This document shows positions 25,521-33,901 of a stretch of 42,334 nucleotides of DNA, in pieces (position 1 is the first letter of the stretch; every line of letters begins with the position of its first letter). Origin of the DNA: DAOMNN01 sp964404505 (GTDB lineage: Bacteria > Pseudomonadota > Gammaproteobacteria > Burkholderiales > Rhodocyclaceae). The notes beneath the pieces were generated by a model. That model did no database searches, had not been told where the DNA came from, and saw only the letters and a list, made by a program, of their open reading frames with translations. The translations under genes and the position numbers were made by a program. Where the stretch lies: assembly GCA_964404505.1 (NCBI GenBank), contig CAYOKH010000010.1, forward strand, positions 1 through 42,334, written 5' to 3'.

Positions 25521-25982
25521 CTAGCTCTGTTGCCACGGCAGGCCGGCACGACGCCAGCCGCCGATGTGGTTGCGCTGGCCGCGGGCGTCCTTGTCTCCTT
25601 CGAACCCCTCCAACACGTTGTAGGATTCGGGATAGCCCGCTTCGGTTGCAAGCCGCGCGGCCTTGTCCGAACGGTTGCCCGATCTGCACAGGAACAGCAC
25701 CAGCGCCTCGGGATCCACCTCGCGCGTGAGCTGTGCCAGAAACGACGGATTGAGCTTGTTGCCCGGATAGGCGAGCCATTCGATCTCGACCGCACCCGGA
25801 ATCCGACCGACCCAGTCCCATTCCGCACGGGTTCTCACATCTACGAGCTTCGCCCCGGGCGCGAGCCGCCACACTTCATATGCCTCGGCAGGCGTCAGTG
25901 CACCGGCATAGGGCAATTCCATCTGCTGCGCGCGCTCGCGCGCGAGCCGTAGCAAGTCGGTCAATTTGCCCATAAACGCCAT
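25521..25982 (-). CDS. Rhodanese-domain protein
   Basis: 153 residues from ATG 25982 (MAFMGKLTD...); ATG 25973 is an alternative. A single rhodanese domain is present: KLVDVRTRAEWDWVGRIPGAV and the active-site loop LFLCRSGNRSDKAA, with the Cys that carries persulfide or binds sulfur. The tail FEGDKDARGQRNHIGGWRRAGLPW is typical of this proteobacterial subfamily. Its physiological sulfur donor is unknown. It lies 71 nt upstream of nadA, in the same direction; a role in Fe-S cluster supply to NadA is conceivable but unproven. Confidence 0.88.
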   Translation of the reverse strand: MAFMGKLTDLLRLARERAQQMELPYAGALTPAEAYEVWRLAPGAKLVDVRTRAEWDWVGRIPGAVEIEWLAYPGNKLNPSFLAQLTREVDPEALVLFLCRSGNRSDKAARLATEAGYPESYNVLEGFEGDKDARGQRNHIGGWRRAGLPWQQS

Positions 25983-26031
25983 CGTCCGGATAGAATCATC
26001 GGGGTTCGAAGTATACAACCAACCGGACCCC

Positions 26032-27207
26032 ATGGACCGCCCCCTCCGCCACACTCCCCTCGCCCCTGCCGACAAGTTGCGCGGGCGCGGCATTCAGCGC
26101 ACCACGCTCGTGGCGATCTGCACGAACAGTGTGCTCGCGGCAGGGCAATTGACCGTGGGGCTGCTCGCGAACGCGTTCAGTCTCGTGGCCGATGCGGTCC
26201 ATACCCTTTCCGATCTGTTCACCGACATGCTCGTGCTGCTGGCCGGACGCCACGGGGCGGATCCGGCCGATCTCGATCACCCCTACGGTCACGAACGCAT
26301 CGAAACCGTTGCGACGCTGCTCCTCAGCGCCGTTCTCGCAATCGTGGGCGTGATGTTCCTGTGGAGTTCCGGCGTGAGGCTGCAGAACATGGATGCCGTG
26401 CCGCCGCTGCACTACGCGGCCATCTACATGGCCATCGGTACCCTGGTGGCAAAGGAGCTTCTGTTCCGCTACACGCTGGCCGCAAGCAAGCGCCTGAAGG
26501 CACCGATGCTCGAGGCAAACGCCTGGCATGCACGCTCCGACGCCGCCTCCTCGCTCGTCGTCACCGCCGGGATCGGCGGCAGCCTGGCCGGCTATCCGTT
26601 TCTGGAGCCACTCGCCGCCGCAGTCGTCGGCTTCCTCATCGTGAATATGGGTGTCCGCCTGGGCTGGAAGGCGGTGCGGGAACTGATCGATACCGGGCTG
26701 CCCGAAGAGGAGGTCGCACGACTTCGAGCCACCATCCGCAATACCCCGGGCGTGCTCGACCTTCATGACCTGCGCACGCGGCGCATGGCCGACCGCGTTC
26801 TGTGTGATACCCATGTCCTGGTCGATCCACGCATCACCGTATCGGAAGGTCACAGAATCTCCGATGCGGTCTATTTTCGTATCCGCGACACCCACCCGGA
26901 CGTCCGTGAGGTCCTCGTTCATATCGACGCGGAGGATGACGATCAGCTTCAGACTGCCGCTCCGGGCCCTCTGCCGGAGCGGGTCGAAGTCCTGAGGACG
27001 ATTCGCGAACTGCTCGATGGCGACGCGATCGAGCCGCTGCGGGTCCAGCTTCACTATCTGGGTGACCGGATCGAAGCCGAGGTCGTACTGCAACCGTCCT
27101 CATGGTCGAGGATCGATGCCGACGCACTTGGAAAACGTGTCACCGAACTACTGTCGTCGCGGCCGCAGTATCGCTCGATCACCTTTTTCGTGCAGGTTGC
27201 ACCATGA
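26032..27207 (+). CDS. Cation diffusion facilitator (CDF) metal exporter
   Basis: 391 residues from ATG 26032. Six membrane segments are expected in the first 220 residues. The transport-site pairs are HTLSD (TM2) and HARSD (TM5), both HxxxD, a pattern linked in the family with zinc-type specificity. The cytoplasmic C-terminal dimer domain (RATIRNTPGVLDLHDLRTRRMADR through DTHPDVREVLVHID) carries His/Asp ligands. It is extended by an extra ferredoxin-like region of about 85 residues, as in the MMT1-like subgroup. It exports divalent metal (zinc or iron/manganese) by proton antiport. Its last codons overlap the most upstream NtrC-like palindrome of glnA. Confidence 0.9.
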   Translation: MDRPLRHTPLAPADKLRGRGIQRTTLVAICTNSVLAAGQLTVGLLANAFSLVADAVHTLSDLFTDMLVLLAGRHGADPADLDHPYGHERIETVATLLLSAVLAIVGVMFLWSSGVRLQNMDAVPPLHYAAIYMAIGTLVAKELLFRYTLAASKRLKAPMLEANAWHARSDAASSLVVTAGIGGSLAGYPFLEPLAAAVVGFLIVNMGVRLGWKAVRELIDTGLPEEEVARLRATIRNTPGVLDLHDLRTRRMADRVLCDTHVLVDPRITVSEGHRISDAVYFRIRDTHPDVREVLVHIDAEDDDQLQTAAPGPLPERVEVLRTIRELLDGDAIEPLRVQLHYLGDRIEAEVVLQPSSWSRIDADALGKRVTELLSSRPQYRSITFFVQVAP

Positions 27208-27245
27208 TGATGCACACTTCCGGTGCCATGCATCGCTTTGGTGCA
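27198..27245. promoter_or_regulatory. Cluster of NtrC-like enhancer sites upstream of glnA
   Basis: Three 17-bp elements resemble the NtrC consensus TGCACC-N5-GGTGCA. The best is 27229-27245 (TGCATC-GCTTT-GGTGCA), next is 27211-27227 (TGCACA-CTTCC-GGTGCC), and a weaker one is 27198-27214 (TGCACC-ATGAT-GATGCA). They lie about 160-210 bp upstream of the -12 element of the glnA sigma-54 promoter, normal enhancer distance. Confidence 0.7.
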
Positions 27246-27398
27246 TCTGTCGCCGATGCGGCGCGGGCTGACCGAAAGCCCTGCTGCGCAACGGCGCCCG
27301 GGCCGCACGTGCGTGCGAATGCATTCCGATCGGCGAACACCCGTCGCATCGTGCTTTTGTCGCCCTCACGGCAGAACGGCCGACATGGGCCTGTGGTC

Positions 27399-27414
27399 TG
27401 GCACGAATGGTGCT
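27399..27414 (+). promoter_or_regulatory. Sigma-54 promoter of glnA
   Basis: TGGCACGAATGGTGCT has the GG-N10-GC spacing and one mismatch from the consensus TGGCAYRNNNNTTGCW (GTGC for TTGC). It is 63 nt upstream of the glnA ATG and fits NtrC-activated transcription. Confidence 0.75.
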
Positions 27415-27477
27415 AAACGCCGTTATAGCGGCTGTGCCGACCCCAACCCTTATCGCCTCATCTCATCAGGAGTGGAC

Positions 27478-28887
27478 ATGAACTCACAGGAAGTCATGAA
27501 AATGATTCAGGACAACGAGGTGCGCTTCGTTGACCTGCGCTTCACCGATACCCGGGGCAAGGAGCAGCACGTCGGCCTGCCCGTCTCGGCCTTCGAGGAG
27601 GATCACTTCGAGCACGGCCACCCGTTCGACGGATCCTCGATCGCCGGATGGAAGGGGATTCAGGCCTCCGACATGATTCTGCTGCCCGAACCCGGGTCCG
27701 CGTACGTCGACCCCTTCTACGACGAAACCACGCTGGTGCTGACCTGCGACGTCATCGAGCCGTCGGATGGCAAGGGCTACGACCGTGATCCGCGCTCCAT
27801 CGCAAAGCGCGCCGAGGCCTATCTCAAGAGCACCGGCATCGGCGACACGGCCTACTTCGGGCCGGAACCGGAGTTCTTCATCTTCGACTCGGTCGAATGG
27901 TCGATCGACATGTCCGGCGTGTACAGCAAGATCATCTCCGAAGAAGCCGCATGGTCCACGGCCGACAAATTCGAAGGCGGCAATACGGGGCACCGCCCGC
28001 GCATCAAGGGTGGCTATTTTCCTGTCCCTCCGGTCGATTCCCTCAATGACATCCGGGCGGCAATGGTGCTCGCGCTCGAGTCCTGCGGCGTCCCTGTTGA
28101 AGTTCATCACCACGAAGTCGCCAACGCCGGCCAGTGCGAGATCGGCACCAAGTTCAACACCCTGACCAAGCGTGCGGACTGGACCCAGCTCCTGAAGTAC
28201 ATCGTGCACAACGTCGCCCACCAGTACGGCAAGACCGCGACCTTCATGCCCAAGCCCATCGTCGGAGACAACGGGTCCGGGATGCACGTGCACCAGTCGC
28301 TGTGGAAGGACGGGCAGAACCTGTTCGCGGGCAATGGCTATGCCGGACTGTCCGAGACCGCGCTGTACTATATCGGCGGCATCATCAAGCACGCTCGCGC
28401 ACTCAACGCGATCACCAACCCGAGCACGAACTCGTACAAGCGGCTGGTGCCGCACTTCGAGGCTCCGACCAAGCTCGCCTACTCCGCCCGCAATCGCTCC
28501 GCGTCGATCCGCATCCCGTACGTGGCGAATCCGAAAAGCCGCCGGATCGAGTCGCGTTTCCCGGACCCCATGGCCAACCCGTATCTCGCGTTCGCCGCAC
28601 TGATGATGGCCGGTCTCGATGGGATCCAGAACAAGGTCCATCCGGGCGATCCGGCCGACAAGAACCTGTACGATCTCCCCCCGGAAGAGGATGCGAAGCT
28701 CCCGACCGTCTGTTCGAGCCTGGATCAGGCCCTCGAGTCCCTGGACACCGACCGCGAGTTCCTCACCCGCGGCGGCGTATTCTCCAATGACTTCATCGAC
28801 GCCTACATCGAATTGAAGATGGAGGAGGTCACCCGGCTTCGCGTGACGACCCATCCGGTGGAGTTTGACCTGTACTACAGCCTGTAA
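27478..28887 (+). CDS. glnA: Glutamine synthetase, type I
   Basis: 469 residues from ATG 27478 with AGGAG upstream; an 85-codon in-frame 5' extension crosses the promoter and is not coding. Family motifs include DGSSIAGWKGI, FGPEPEFFIFD, HHHEVANAGQCEIG, KPIVGDNGSGMHVHQSLWK and NRSASIRIP. The adenylylation site Tyr is in NLYDLPPEE, so activity is expected to be controlled by GlnE. It makes glutamine from glutamate, ammonia and ATP as a dodecamer. Transcription is probably sigma-54/NtrC dependent, and ntrB/ntrC follow downstream. Confidence 0.98.
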   Translation: MNSQEVMKMIQDNEVRFVDLRFTDTRGKEQHVGLPVSAFEEDHFEHGHPFDGSSIAGWKGIQASDMILLPEPGSAYVDPFYDETTLVLTCDVIEPSDGKGYDRDPRSIAKRAEAYLKSTGIGDTAYFGPEPEFFIFDSVEWSIDMSGVYSKIISEEAAWSTADKFEGGNTGHRPRIKGGYFPVPPVDSLNDIRAAMVLALESCGVPVEVHHHEVANAGQCEIGTKFNTLTKRADWTQLLKYIVHNVAHQYGKTATFMPKPIVGDNGSGMHVHQSLWKDGQNLFAGNGYAGLSETALYYIGGIIKHARALNAITNPSTNSYKRLVPHFEAPTKLAYSARNRSASIRIPYVANPKSRRIESRFPDPMANPYLAFAALMMAGLDGIQNKVHPGDPADKNLYDLPPEEDAKLPTVCSSLDQALESLDTDREFLTRGGVFSNDFIDAYIELKMEEVTRLRVTTHPVEFDLYYSL

Positions 28888-28916
28888 ACCGTTCGGGCCG
28901 CCGAAGCGTTATTTTA

Positions 28917-28943
28917 GGGACGGGCATTGCCCGTCCCTTTTTT
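28917..28943 (+). terminator. Rho-independent terminator after glnA
   Basis: Perfect 9-bp stem GGGACGGGC/GCCCGTCCC with 3-nt loop ATT, followed directly by six Ts. It separates glnA from the DUF4124 gene and ntrBC. Confidence 0.93.
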
Positions 28944-29011
28944 ATGGGGTCTAATCAAAAGGAATGCGCACAGCGCAGAAACTGATTCCACATATGGGAA
29001 CGCCGGACGCC

Positions 29012-29542
29012 ATGTCGATTGCGCGCACATTGTTGCTGGTCCTGCCACTGGCACTTGCCTCGGTCGCACACGCTACCGTATACAAGTGCATCGATGCCGA
29101 CGGGAGGGTCACCTACACGAATGACCGGACGGTCGGGGGCGATTGCACCACACTCGACACCGATCTTCCGGTCTCGTCCGTCCCTCCTCCACAGCCACGA
29201 CCCCCTGCCGCCACACCTTCGGGCACAGCGCCCGCCCCCGGGTTCCCCCGTGTAAGTCCGGACGCCCAGCGCGCCAGGGACGACACGAGGCGGCAGATCC
29301 TCGGAAGCGAACTGGAGGCGGAACAGGCTGCGCTGCGCGAAGCGCGCGCGATGCTCGAGGCCGAGGAAGCACGCGACGCTCCTGAAGATCGCAACGTGCG
29401 CAGACAGGCCGAGGGCGGGCGCAGCTATAGTTCCATCAATCTCGAGAAACGCGAGCAGCGACTTCAGCCCTACCGCGACAAGGTAATGTTGCACGAGCGC
29501 AATATAGAGGCCTTGGAGCGGGAGATTCGCGGACTGAGGTAG
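29012..29542 (+). CDS. DUF4124-domain secreted protein with coiled-coil tail
   Basis: About 176 residues from ATG 29012, chosen for the signal peptide MSIARTLLLVLPLALASVAHA; ATGs at 28994 and 28964 are possible. The DUF4124 core is ATVYKCIDADGRVTYTNDRTVGGDC, with two Cys that could pair. A Pro-rich linker (about 55-80) leads to an Arg/Glu-rich helix with likely coiled coil. DUF4124 proteins commonly lie next to glnA/ntrB in gammaproteobacteria, but the function is not known. It probably shares a weak read-through transcript from glnA. Confidence 0.8.
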   Translation: MSIARTLLLVLPLALASVAHATVYKCIDADGRVTYTNDRTVGGDCTTLDTDLPVSSVPPPQPRPPAATPSGTAPAPGFPRVSPDAQRARDDTRRQILGSELEAEQAALREARAMLEAEEARDAPEDRNVRRQAEGGRSYSSINLEKREQRLQPYRDKVMLHERNIEALEREIRGLR

Positions 29543-29609
29543 GTCCCGCGTTCTCGGCACGCTCGACCTGCGGGCGCACGTATCGCGCCTCCCGTCGGTG
29601 CAGGCGCTC

Positions 29610-29625
29610 TGGCGTGGATATTGCT
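29610..29625 (+). promoter_or_regulatory. Candidate sigma-54 promoter of ntrBC
   Basis: TGGCGTGGATATTGCT agrees fully with the consensus TGGCRYRNNNNTTGCW, with GG-N10-GC spacing. It lies 84 nt before the ntrB ATG, in an otherwise gene-free gap of 166 nt. A GGTGCA NtrC half-site is at 29597-29602. Confidence 0.65.
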
Positions 29626-29708
29626 TGACGTCTGTGATGATGCACGCCCTGCGGTCGGTAATGCACGGCGGCAGACTCGGGACACGGCAAACCACCCGGC
29701 GCGACAGC

Positions 29709-30779
29709 ATGCCCACTCATCCTCACCGTCCAAGCACCGTCAGCGCCTTCGCAGGCCTTGACCTGCTTTCGTCCGCGGTCGTCCTTACCGACGACGGCCT
29801 GATCGTCCGATACATGAACGCAGGCGCCGAGAACCTGTTTGCGATCAGCCGCCGCAAGGTGCTCGGCACGCCCCTGTCGCAACTGCTCGGCAGGAACCAC
29901 GGCCTGGAGTCGGCCCTCGAGAACGCACTGCGCACCAATTGGAGCTACACGGGTCAGGACCTCAAGATACAGCGTCCGGGCGCGGACCCACTGCACCTCG
30001 ACTGCACGGTCAGCCCGACCGAAGCGAGCGGCGTCAGCCTTCTGCTCGAATTTCGCCCGATCGATGCGCAGCTTCGCGTCGCGCGGGAAGAGCAGCTGCT
30101 TCAGCAGCAACAGGCCAACCGGGAACTGATCCGCAATCTTGCTCACGAAATCAAGAACCCGCTCGGGGGGATCCGTGGCTCAGCGCAGCTGCTCGAGCAC
30201 GAACTTGCAGATCCCCAGTTGCGCGAATATACGGAGGTGATCATTGCCGAGGCGGACCGGCTACAGAATCTGATGAACCAGTTGCTCAGCGCACACTGCA
30301 TGATGCGCCCGGGACTGATCAACATCCATGACATTCTCGAACGCGTTCGCCGCCTGGTTCTGGCCGAGTTTCCCAGGATCACCCTTCGACGCGATTACGA
30401 CACGAGTCTGCCCGAACTGACGGCCGATCGCGAGCAGCTCATTCAGGCCGTCCTGAACATCGCCCGAAACGCGGCGCAGGCACTGCGCGGAGAAGGCGAG
30501 ATCATCTTCCGCACGCGTGTGGCGCGCCAGGTGACTCTGGCGAAGCGGCGCTTCAAACTGGCACTGGAATTGCAGGTGATCGACAACGGCCCCGGTATCC
30601 CGGACGATATACGCGACAAGATTTTCTACCCGCTGATCTCGGGGCGCGAGGGGGGGAGCGGACTCGGGCTGTCGCTGGCCCAGAGCTTCGTGGAGCAGCA
30701 CCAGGGCATGATCGACGTGGAAAGCCGCAGCGGTCAAACCTGCTTCACGATCCAGCTGCCCATTTCCGACCGAGCGTAG
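29709..30779 (+). CDS. ntrB: Nitrogen regulation sensor histidine kinase NtrB (GlnL)
   Basis: 356 residues from ATG 29709. An N-terminal PAS-like domain (GLDLLSSAVVLTDDGLIVRYMNAGAENLF) is followed by the H box NLAHEIKNPLGGIRGSAQLLE with the phosphorylated His, then N box NIARNAAQAL, DNGPGIPDD and GGSGLGLSLAQSFV. The kinase is soluble and responds to PII (GlnB), relaying nitrogen status to NtrC. The segment after the dimerisation helices reads SAHCMMRPGL where relatives usually have a Pro-rich GP...P stretch, a minor variation. It is followed by ntrC after 39 nt. Confidence 0.95.
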   Translation: MPTHPHRPSTVSAFAGLDLLSSAVVLTDDGLIVRYMNAGAENLFAISRRKVLGTPLSQLLGRNHGLESALENALRTNWSYTGQDLKIQRPGADPLHLDCTVSPTEASGVSLLLEFRPIDAQLRVAREEQLLQQQQANRELIRNLAHEIKNPLGGIRGSAQLLEHELADPQLREYTEVIIAEADRLQNLMNQLLSAHCMMRPGLINIHDILERVRRLVLAEFPRITLRRDYDTSLPELTADREQLIQAVLNIARNAAQALRGEGEIIFRTRVARQVTLAKRRFKLALELQVIDNGPGIPDDIRDKIFYPLISGREGGSGLGLSLAQSFVEQHQGMIDVESRSGQTCFTIQLPISDRA

Positions 30780-30795
30780 CACCATGGTAAAGTGC

Positions 30796-30812
30796 TGCAC
30801 CAATTTAGTGCG
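30796..30812. promoter_or_regulatory. NtrC-like site between ntrB and ntrC
   Basis: TGCACCAATTTAGTGCG is close to TGCACC-N5-GGTGCA (left half exact, right half two mismatches). It sits 6 nt before the ntrC ATG, so binding would more likely block than activate ntrC expression. Weak, by eye. Confidence 0.4.
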
Positions 30813-30818
30813 CAGATC

Positions 30819-32249
30819 ATGAATGAAACCGTCTGGATTGTCGATGATGACCGCTCCATCCGCTGGGTGCTGGAAAAGGCCCTGAGCCGGGAGGACATCC
30901 CGCACGAGAGCTTTGCCTCGGCCAGCGACGCGCTGGATGCGCTCAGGGCCAGCACCAGCCCTCCGGGCGTGCTCCTTTCCGACATCCGCATGCCGGGCGA
31001 CTCCGGCCTCGACCTCCTGAAGAAGGTCAAGGATCAGCATCCGGAGGTGCCGGTCATAATCATGACCGCCTATTCGGACCTTGACAGCGCCGTATCGGCT
31101 TTTCAGGGCGGCGCATTCGAGTACCTGCCCAAGCCGTTCGACGTCGACCAGGCCGTCGCGCTCGTGCAGCGTGCGATCGAGCAGAACAGGCACCACGAGG
31201 GGGCGGAAGCCGAGGTATCACTCGCTCCGGAGATCCTCGGGCAGGCATCTTCGATGCAGGAGGTGTTCCGTGCCATCGGGCGACTCTCCCACTCCCATGC
31301 CACCGTGCTGATCAACGGCGAATCCGGAACGGGCAAGGAACTTGTTGCACGCGCGCTGCACCGGCACAGTCCGCGCCGGGACGCACCCTTCGTCGCGATC
31401 AATACGGCCGCCATTCCGCGCGACCTGCTCGAATCGGAGCTGTTCGGTCATGAGCGCGGCGCCTTCACGGGCGCTGCGAGCCAGCGTCGCGGACGCTTTG
31501 AACAGTCCGAGAATGGCACACTCTTTCTCGACGAGATTGGCGACATGCCTGCGGAGCTCCAGACGCGCCTGCTGCGCGTGCTGTCGGACGGACACTTCTA
31601 CCGCGTGGGGGGGCAGCAGCCGATTCGCGCCAATGTCCGCGTGATCGCCGCAACGCATCAGGATCTCGACGAGCGCGTGCACCAAGGCCTGTTCCGCGAG
31701 GATCTGTTTCATCGCCTGAACGTCATTCGCCTGCGAATTCCTCCCCTGCGGGAGCGTCGCGAGGACATCCCCATCCTGGTGCGTCACTTTCTCCAGAAGA
31801 GTGCGCAGGAACTCGGCGTCGAAGCCAAGCGGATATCCGAACCGGCCCTCCGGTTTCTGCAGGCGCAAGCGTTTCCGGGCAACGTCCGACAACTCGAGAA
31901 TCTCTGTCACTGGCTGACTGTCATGGCTCCGGGACAGGTCATCGATGTCGGGGATCTTCCCCCTGAACTGCGCGACCATCCGCCCGGCGACATGACTGGC
32001 GGCTGGGCAGACCGCCTGGGAGCCGAGGCCGAGCGCCTCATCGCCTCGGATCCGGGACATGTCTTCGAACAACTCACGCACGAGTTCGAACGCACGCTGA
32101 TCAAGCGCGCGTTGAACACCACCGGGGGGCGTCGCATCGAAGCGGCCCAGCTTTTGGGGATAGGGCGAAACACGATCACCCGCAAGATTCACGAACTTGG
32201 CATCGACGACGGTCGCGGACCGAGCGGAGAGCACGAAAGCAACGAATAG
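30819..32249 (+). CDS. ntrC: Nitrogen regulation response regulator NtrC (GlnG)
   Basis: 476 residues from ATG 30819. The receiver domain starts VWIVDDDRSIRWVLEKAL, with the phospho-accepting Asp in LLSDIRMPG and the Lys in LPKPFD. The AAA+ domain has Walker A GESGTGKE, the sigma-54 contact loop GAFTGA, Walker B LFLDEIGD and the second arginine finger region. The C-terminal Fis-type helix-turn-helix is RRIEAAQLLGIGRNTITRKIHEL. It activates sigma-54 promoters such as those at 27399 and 29610 when phosphorylated by NtrB. Confidence 0.97.
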   Translation: MNETVWIVDDDRSIRWVLEKALSREDIPHESFASASDALDALRASTSPPGVLLSDIRMPGDSGLDLLKKVKDQHPEVPVIIMTAYSDLDSAVSAFQGGAFEYLPKPFDVDQAVALVQRAIEQNRHHEGAEAEVSLAPEILGQASSMQEVFRAIGRLSHSHATVLINGESGTGKELVARALHRHSPRRDAPFVAINTAAIPRDLLESELFGHERGAFTGAASQRRGRFEQSENGTLFLDEIGDMPAELQTRLLRVLSDGHFYRVGGQQPIRANVRVIAATHQDLDERVHQGLFREDLFHRLNVIRLRIPPLRERREDIPILVRHFLQKSAQELGVEAKRISEPALRFLQAQAFPGNVRQLENLCHWLTVMAPGQVIDVGDLPPELRDHPPGDMTGGWADRLGAEAERLIASDPGHVFEQLTHEFERTLIKRALNTTGGRRIEAAQLLGIGRNTITRKIHELGIDDGRGPSGEHESNE

Positions 32250-32338
32250 TCCGCACCCCCGGACGCAGCGGCACGTGTGGCCCATTGTGCGCCAATAGCG
32301 GATAATTCCGCTTCGACCGATATCCCGGAACAACCGGT

Positions 32339-33145
32339 GTGAGTCCCTCGCCCCTGAATGCCGACACGGTACGCAAGCACCTGGCCGGCCTCGCCCCGGC
32401 ATTCGACGTCGTCGTCGTCCGGGAATGCGCATCCACGAACACCGAACTGATCGATGCCCCGCCCGGCGACGATGGCCGGATCCATGTCCTCGCGACCGAG
32501 ATTCAAACCGCAGGCCGCGGGCGTCGCGGCAGGCAATGGCTCTCGTGGGAAGGCGCAAGTCTGAGCTTTTCGGCAATGTGGTACTTCGCACCCGCCGCTC
32601 CGGTGCCGGCAGGCCTGTCGCTGGTGGCCGGTATTGCCGTCGCGGCGGCACTGGAGAAGATGGGAGTGGCGGGAGTGCAGTTGAAATGGCCGAACGATGT
32701 CCTGGTATGCGGAGCAAAGCTGGCGGGAATTCTCGTCGAACTCGTGCCGGGGCGAGGTCGAACGCCTGCGGCCGTGATCGGCATCGGGATCAATCTGCAC
32801 CTGCCGCCCGGCGCGACCGTCCCCGATCAGGCGCAGGTGACGGACCTGGCCAGCCAAGTTGGCAAACTGCCCGATCGCAATCTGCTGCTGGCAAACCTGT
32901 TGGCCGAACTGCACGCGCTGTTCGAAACGTACGCGACTGCCGGATTTTCCGCGCTTCGGGGGGCTTGGGAGCAGCGCAATGCCCATGCCGATCTGCCGGT
33001 CCGGGTCGTTGGCGAAGGTAGCGAGTTGAGCGGAATCTGCAGCGGAGTCGACGAAGACGGTGCGCTGATGTTGCGCACGGATACCGGTACCATGCGCATT
33101 CTTTCGGGCGAGGTTTCGTTGAGAATCGGCCAATGTTTCTCCTGA
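32339..33145 (+). CDS. birA: Biotin--[acetyl-CoA-carboxylase] ligase, short form
   Basis: 268 residues from a GTG start. The catalytic motif TAGRGRRGRQWLSWEGASLSFS and KWPNDVLVCGAKLAGILVE are present. There is no N-terminal winged helix, so it is a monofunctional biotin protein ligase without the repressor function of E. coli BirA. It attaches biotin to AccB. It overlaps coaX by 13 nt in the conserved birA-coaX-SPOR order. Confidence 0.93.
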   Translation: MSPSPLNADTVRKHLAGLAPAFDVVVVRECASTNTELIDAPPGDDGRIHVLATEIQTAGRGRRGRQWLSWEGASLSFSAMWYFAPAAPVPAGLSLVAGIAVAAALEKMGVAGVQLKWPNDVLVCGAKLAGILVELVPGRGRTPAAVIGIGINLHLPPGATVPDQAQVTDLASQVGKLPDRNLLLANLLAELHALFETYATAGFSALRGAWEQRNAHADLPVRVVGEGSELSGICSGVDEDGALMLRTDTGTMRILSGEVSLRIGQCFS

Positions 33146-33891
33146 TAGACGCCGGCAATACCCGGGTCAAATGGGGCATCGCGGACCACGGCGGGTGGAT
33201 CGTTCAAGGTGCGGTGCTGCATGATCAGGTAGAGTTGCTGCGCCAGGTCACCAGCACGTATTCCGGCGTGACCCGCATCCTGTGCGCGAACGTTGCAGGA
33301 GCCGCACTCGGCGCGCGCATCGGCGATGCCCTTGGCGCGCTCGCACCCCGGCCCGAATGGCTGGAGGCTTCGGCGCAATGTTGTGGGGTACGGAATCTCT
33401 ACGACACGCCATCTCAACTGGGCGCGGATCGCTGGGCAGCCCTGATCGGTGCGCACGCGATCCATTCCGGTCCTTGCCTTGTCGTCACCGCGGGCACAGC
33501 CACCACGGTCGACATCCTTGATAAGGAGGCCTGCTTTCAGGGAGGTCTGATCCTGCCTGGCGAGGCCTTGATGCGCCAGGCGCTGTTTCACAATACGGCT
33601 CAGCTGCCATTCGCCGACGGGCATTTCAGGGCGGCGCCGCGCAATACTGCGGACGCGATCGTGTCCGGCTGCCTGACGGCCCAGGCAGGGGCAATCGAAC
33701 GCATGTTCCACCAGATCGAGCACACGCCGGGGGCACTGTGTCTCCTGAACGGTGGTGCAGCCGCTGCAGTCGAGACGCTGCTGACCACCATTCCGCTGAG
33801 GCGAATAGACAATCTGGTGCTGCACGGACTTGCGGCGATCGTTGGGGCATTCCCGCCCACCATCGCCGCAGACTCCGGCACAATCCGGTAA
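33133..33891 (+). CDS. coaX: Type III pantothenate kinase
   Basis: 252 residues. The ASKHA-fold phosphate motif is LIDAGNTRVKWG, followed by GADRWAALIGAHA and TAGTATTVDILDKEACFQGGLILPG with catalytic Asp residues. It phosphorylates pantothenate in the first step of CoA synthesis; type III enzymes are not feedback-inhibited by CoA. Translation is probably coupled to birA. Together with coaD and coaE the window encodes three CoA-pathway steps. Confidence 0.95.
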   Translation: MFLLIDAGNTRVKWGIADHGGWIVQGAVLHDQVELLRQVTSTYSGVTRILCANVAGAALGARIGDALGALAPRPEWLEASAQCCGVRNLYDTPSQLGADRWAALIGAHAIHSGPCLVVTAGTATTVDILDKEACFQGGLILPGEALMRQALFHNTAQLPFADGHFRAAPRNTADAIVSGCLTAQAGAIERMFHQIEHTPGALCLLNGGAAAAVETLLTTIPLRRIDNLVLHGLAAIVGAFPPTIAADSGTIR

Positions 33892-33901
33892 GCTGCATGC
33901 C

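Noticed and set aside
27223..27477. In-frame 5' extension of glnA (85 codons)
   Set aside because: It spans the NtrC sites and sigma-54 promoter, resembles no GlnA N-terminus, and a good ribosome site precedes ATG 27478.
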